Assembly (NCBI GenBank): GCA_004194705.1
Contig: SADC01001191.1
Coordinates: 1-64,000, forward strand
Length of the DNA stretch: 64,000 nucleotides
Direction: 5' to 3'
DNA from: Ditylenchus dipsaci
Taxonomy: Eukaryota; Nematoda; Chromadorea; Rhabditida; Anguinidae
In this document: piece by piece, positions 60,607-64,000 of the stretch
Position numbering within the stretch: position 1 is the first letter of the stretch
Layout of the letters: each line of letters begins with the position of its first letter
Notes under the pieces: generated by a model
Database searches by the model: none
Told to the model about the DNA's origin: nothing
What the model saw: only the letters and a program-made list of their open reading frames with translations
Translations under genes and position numbers: made by a program

Positions 60607-61006
60607 TTGCTGTCCATCTATCACATTGAAAATTATGTTGTTATTTGCCGTCGTTATTGATCTGAATAAAAGCTATAGGTGAATCAGGGATATTGTTGTC
60701 GGATTTCTATCGTGGGATTGTTTTCTCATATCATGTACAATATTGGTCTGGTAGACACGTATGTTGTGTATTTCATGGATTGCTGGCGCGTATCCAAACT
60801 ATAAAATGTACCACAGTGGTCATGCGAAAATGTGATAGTGTGGCATTTCGCTAAAAGTTCAGGATTGATTTCCTAACTAACAGGGAACATCACATAGTGT
60901 CATCGCGACATCAAAAAACCCTATATACCATTTGATAAGAAATTTAAAAGTGGAATAATGACATAATGGTCAAAATCTGCTAAAGGAGCGATTTTCTAAA
61001 ATAAAA
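60607..61006. other. Spacer between rpoa-12 and a small gene
   Basis: Contains the rpoa-12 AATAAA (60664). No coding family seen. Confidence 0.4.
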
Positions 61007-61242
61007 ATGCGTTTAAAGTTGGACAAAAGCATCTGGGGGAGAAAACCATCAACCTAAAGGCAATAGTAGAGCATCCACGGAAAAGAGATATTGTGCGAAG
61101 GCCTACTGATCGCAAGGAAACACAAGGAGTATGTCGGCCAGGACACAATTATGCAGATATTGATGATGATACAGATGAAATTGTAAATTTGCTAGAGGCG
61201 CTATTGATAGACAATGAAGACGATGATGATGAGGAGCAATAA
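61007..61242 (+). CDS. Small acidic-tailed protein, unrecognised
   Basis: ATG 61007 opens MRLKLDKSIWG. The frame then breaks at the G run 61035-61039 and continues one frame over through EKTINLKAIVEHPRKRDIV and GHNYADIDDDTDEIVNLLEA to an acidic tail (NEDDDDEEQ) and TAA 61240-61242, which overlaps an AATAAA. Adding one G restores a ~78-residue protein. A basic middle and acidic C-terminus suggest a nuclear or nucleolar partner protein, but I do not recognise it. It sits between two housekeeping genes on the same strand. Confidence 0.5.
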
Positions 61243-61309
61243 AGAGCTCCGCCTAGAATAGGCACCTGACTTGTCCTCATTTGAAAATTACTGGGAAAAA
61301 ATGTTGTTT

Positions 61310-61350
61310 TCAAGACGGAGTCGAACCTTTGACCTGGAAAAAACCGTAAG
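61310..61350 (-). repeat. tRNA-like B-box fragment
   Basis: The minus strand has AAAGGTTCGACTCCGTCTTG with the same B box (GGTTCGACTCC) as 53085, and CTTACGG upstream. The 5' half is not recognisable. Confidence 0.4.
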
Positions 61351-61568
61351 GAAGGCACCAAGGGAGTCAAAATTTTCTAAAATTTTGTCGTGAATTTTTT
61401 CCCGAGATAGATGTTCCTTAAGAAAGTGGATTTTTTTCTAAGAACTTTGGTGAAAAAATATTTGAAGGATCATTGAAAAAGTGTTACAAACTGAAAACCG
61501 AAAAAGGTCATTCTAACCCCCCCCCCCTCCAAACCCCCCCCCTCCCCCAATTTGCACTCCTCCTTTAA

Positions 61569-61799
61569 AGGGGCATATCCACGCTAATAAGAGGTGGTGC
61601 CCGGGAATTCAAAATTTTTCCTAATCACTGAACTTGTGTACGGATTTTTCAACTTGGTTTCTAACAAAACCATACCTAAAATTAAATTCTAGGCCTTGTT
61701 TTGTTAGAAACCAAGTTAAAAAATATGTACAGAAATTCAATGATTAGGAAAAAAATTTGAATTCCCGGGCACCACCTCTTATTAGCGTGGGCATGCCCT
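61569..61799. mobile_element. TTAA-flanked hairpin between two genes
   Basis: TTAA at 61565-61568 and 61800-61803. AGGGGCATATCCACGCTAAT and ATTAGCGTGGGCATGCCCT are the ends. Close sister of 52555-52786. Confidence 0.9.
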
Positions 61800-61876
61800 T
61801 TAAGTCCATTAGCGGAAACTTTCTTTTGGCAAATAAATGACGTAGACGAACATTAATGAAAGAAATTTCAGAAATA

Positions 61877-62769
61877 ATGTCAGTGGAATTCAACAAAGAT
61901 TCTAAGCTTGGCACTAAAGAATAGTAAGATAATCTTTATGGTACTTTCTATAATTTTTCTATTCGGTTGGGACCAACACTATGATGTGGAGCTAGAAAAC
62001 TTCAGACAAACAGGTGATGAAGGTGACGTCTGGTTCGGAAGAAGTGCAGAAAACAGAATACTCAAGTTTTTGGCGGAGAATGTCTCACAGTCAGCTGCAG
62101 TTATCGACTTTGGGTGTGGCAACGGGTCCTTGTTGAGAAAATTGGTATAGCTTTCAGGCACAGCCTTGTGAGTTTTTGTTTTTAGCATGAGAATGGCTAC
62201 ATGAATCTTCTTGGTGTTGACTATTCCTCTAATGCTATTGAGCTTGCTAAAAAAACATCTGAACAAAACCGGGGCAGCTCTGAAAGTAGCGTTATGTTTG
62301 AGGTGTGTTAATTTTCTTTATCTCTACTACATCTGACATTGAATCTTGCTTTTATTCCAGCAATTTGATCTGATCTCGGATGGCGCCACCAACCCCAATT
62401 TTTGCAATCGCTTGATGTTGTGCTGGATAAAGGAACCTGGATGCTTTAAGTTTGGATGGAAATCGTATTGAAAGATTGTCTAAGTACAAAACCAAGCTGA
62501 AGGATGTCCTTAAAAAGCCGTCTCTGATTGATAACGCACCTGAAATTTCTACAAAGGGCAGATATTTCATTTTGTTCTCCTGTAATTTCACCAAGTAAGC
62601 TTGGGTTTTGGTGAGGTGCAGTGTAATTTTTTATTTACAGGGACGAATTGGTGGATCTATTTGGAAGCGATGGCTCAAGTTTTACGCAGAAATCCCAGCT
62701 CATAGTCAAATGTCATTTGGAGGGAAGAGTGGAGTCACTACAACAGGGATTGTCTTCAGCGCGGAATAG
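61877..62769 (+). CDS. EEF1AKMT2: EEF1AKMT2 (METTL10)-type eEF1A lysine methyltransferase
   Basis: The family uses SAM to trimethylate a lysine of elongation factor eEF1A. ATG 61877; exon 1 (to 61923) reads MSVEFNKDSKLGTKE. Exon 2 (61967-62144) has WDQHYDVELENFRQTGDEG, WFG, and motif I VIDFGCGNGSLL. Exon 3 (62186-62302) has LGVDYSSNAIELA. Exon 4 (from 62361) has LDVVLDKGTWDALSL and RYFILFSCNFTK after frame corrections. The last exon (62641 on) ends SFGGKSG...GIVFSAE with TAG 62767-62769; AATAAA at 62823. At least three one-base breaks occur, including a missing G at 62439-62440. The exon 2 acceptor reads TTCGG instead of TTCAG. TTTCAG lies 6 bases before the ATG, as at nematode trans-splice sites. 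Consensus errors are more likely than decay, because the family residues are intact. Confidence 0.85.
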
Positions 62770-62985
62770 TGATTGTTATATGTGTCGCGTTATATGTTAA
62801 TCGATGTTGATGCTTCATCCTCCAATAAAGTCAGGTTCTTGTAGTCGACTCTTATGATGATAATGGGCTGGCTCTGTGCGCATGATTCTGAAAGATTTTT
62901 AAATGGCTCATTCTGATTTGGTTTGCTTGGATTTCCATATTTGCAAATTTGTCCCTAAACAGCAATTTGAAAAGTAGAGACAAAT
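62770..62985. other. 3' flank of the methyltransferase gene
   Basis: Poly(A) signal AATAAA at 62823. No further gene. Confidence 0.4.
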
Positions 62986-63115
62986 ATAGGTCAGGCCCTG
63001 ACCCGCCTGACCGATTTTTGGCCAAAAACCCTGACCTGAAACCCGCCCTGATCGATTTTAAAAACCCTGAACCCTGACCCGAAATTCGCCAAATCCTGAA
63101 GTCAAAATTTCCAGA
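62986..63115. repeat. CCTGACC word run, one-ended
   Basis: CAGGCCCTGACCCGCCTGAC followed by repeated ACCCTGAACCCTGACCCG. Looks like one end of a hAT-like word element; no partner end in the window. Confidence 0.5.
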
Positions 63116-63560
63116 AGTGCTCTTTCAAATTATTCCAAATCATGTGTGTCTGACGAGTTTTTCATTACTTATCATATGACTACTCACCGTATTACTGGTC
63201 CCCGCCTTAATTTGCACTGTAAAAATCGTTAATTTTCATGAAATTTTTTGAAAACTTTGTAATACTTGAATCCGAATTCGGTAATATCAGATCAAATAAA
63301 TTTCATGAGCTTAGATATTCACAAAAGTAGGTAAGTGGGTGCAAAATTTCTGACTTATCTACTCAAAATGGCTACATCTCATATCACAGAATTTATATTG
63401 ATTTGATCTCAACGGATTCAGATTCAAAACAAGATTTGTTTTTTACAGAGGCTTTTCGAAAACTTTTACCCTGAAAATGACAATTTTTGATAAAAAATAA
63501 AAAGATATATTTATCGGGGGCTGGTAATCGATATTTTACGTTTCCACGAAACTATCATCC
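63116..63560. repeat. Fragment related to the 7896-10188 element
   Basis: ATTTGATCTCAACGGATTCAG, TTTACCCTGAAAATGACAAT and GGTAATCGATATTTTACG at 63395-63540 match ~9910-10040. 63200-63230 resembles the CATACCAGCG hairpin arm (GGTCCCCGCCTTAATTTGCA). Confidence 0.55.
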
Positions 63561-63639
63561 ATGGAAGCAAAATGTGACGAATGTGAAAAGACGATCAAGA
63601 TTTCAAATGGCAGTACAAAGCTCTTTTTACGCATGCAAA

Positions 63640-63735
63640 CGAACGACTATCAGTTCGTGGTACTTTTGATTCGTGGCAATCGATTCGTGGCACTATCGAT
63701 TCGTGGCTATCGATTCGTGGTACTATTGATTCGTG
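63640..63735. repeat. Tandem GATTCGTGG array, six units
   Basis: Units of 15-20 bp (ATCGATTCGTGGCACT and variants) repeat head to tail. Coding frames across it are translations of the repeat. Confidence 0.8.
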
Positions 63736-63925
63736 GTACTTTTCATTTGGGGCTGGTTGAAATACTTTTCGACCCAAAAAATTTTCCTTTTCTGCTGGAA
63801 ATGTCACTTTGGCTCTAGCTCTATTCGTCCACTGGCAATTCATTCATGTTCACAATTTTTTGAGATCTCTAAGAAACAAATAAAAAAATTCTATTCAAAC
63901 TATAACTGTGTGCTGAAAACGGTTT

Positions 63926-64000
63926 GTTAAAGGGCCTGACCTCTTCCTACTCGGTGGTCCCCGCCAATTCAAAAATTTCCCTTGATCATTGGACTTCTGT
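63926..64000. repeat. Start of another TTAAAGGG hairpin, cut by window end
   Basis: TTAAAGGGCCTGACC and GATCATTGGACTTCTGT resemble the left arm of 61569-61799. The rest is outside the window. Confidence 0.5.

Overview
This window is animal nuclear DNA, most likely from a nematode. Introns are mostly 40-60 bp and end in TTTCAG or TTTTAG. The predicted UBC9 protein is closest to the nematode form as I remember it, and one gene has a trans-splice-like TTTCAG 6 bases before its start codon. The sequence is AT-rich. Five host genes are recognisable, and most of the rest is transposons and hairpin (MITE-like) repeats, often nested several deep.

Layout. 0.1-4.3 kb: a complete Mutator-like element (MULE-1) with ~125-bp inverted ends and an intact 12-exon gene joining a FLYWCH-like finger, a MULE transposase and an OTU protease domain; it sits inside an older foldback MITE. 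4.3-6.1 kb: small hAT-like MITEs. 6.4-7.8 kb (minus): DDI1, a ubiquitin-like/retroviral-type aspartic protease gene. 7.8-13 kb: nested hairpins and word-repeat elements. 13.1-16.0 kb (minus): a second MULE, cut by a 17-N gap. 16.0-20.1 and 22.3-26.4 kb: two direct copies of a 4.06-kb composite repeat. 26.4-34 kb: MITEs and TTAA-flanked elements.

34.2-35.4 kb (minus): a clean five-exon UBC9. Divergent from it, 36.8-52.25 kb (plus) is one large KDM7/PHF8-type PHD-JmjC histone demethylase gene whose introns hold most of the transposons, including a 5.9-kb intron with a GC donor and a 3.5-kb intron with a PIF/Harbinger relic. 52-60 kb: repeats, a tRNA-like element and one unrecognised gene. 60.2-62.8 kb (plus): the RNA polymerase I subunit RPA12, a small acidic protein and an EEF1AKMT2 (METTL10)-type methyltransferase in a row.

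The host genes are unrelated housekeeping functions: proteasome shuttle/protease, SUMO conjugation, chromatin demethylation, rRNA transcription and eEF1A methylation. Two themes run across the window. First, many non-autonomous elements share a superfamily-type end but have arms built from a private short word repeated in both orientations (pogo-like CAGTC ends with TA; hAT-like TAGGG or CAGGG ends with 8-bp duplications). Second, several conserved genes carry single-base frame breaks, many at homopolymers, while UBC9 and the MULE-1 gene are clean. This points to uneven consensus quality in the assembly rather than several independent pseudogenes.
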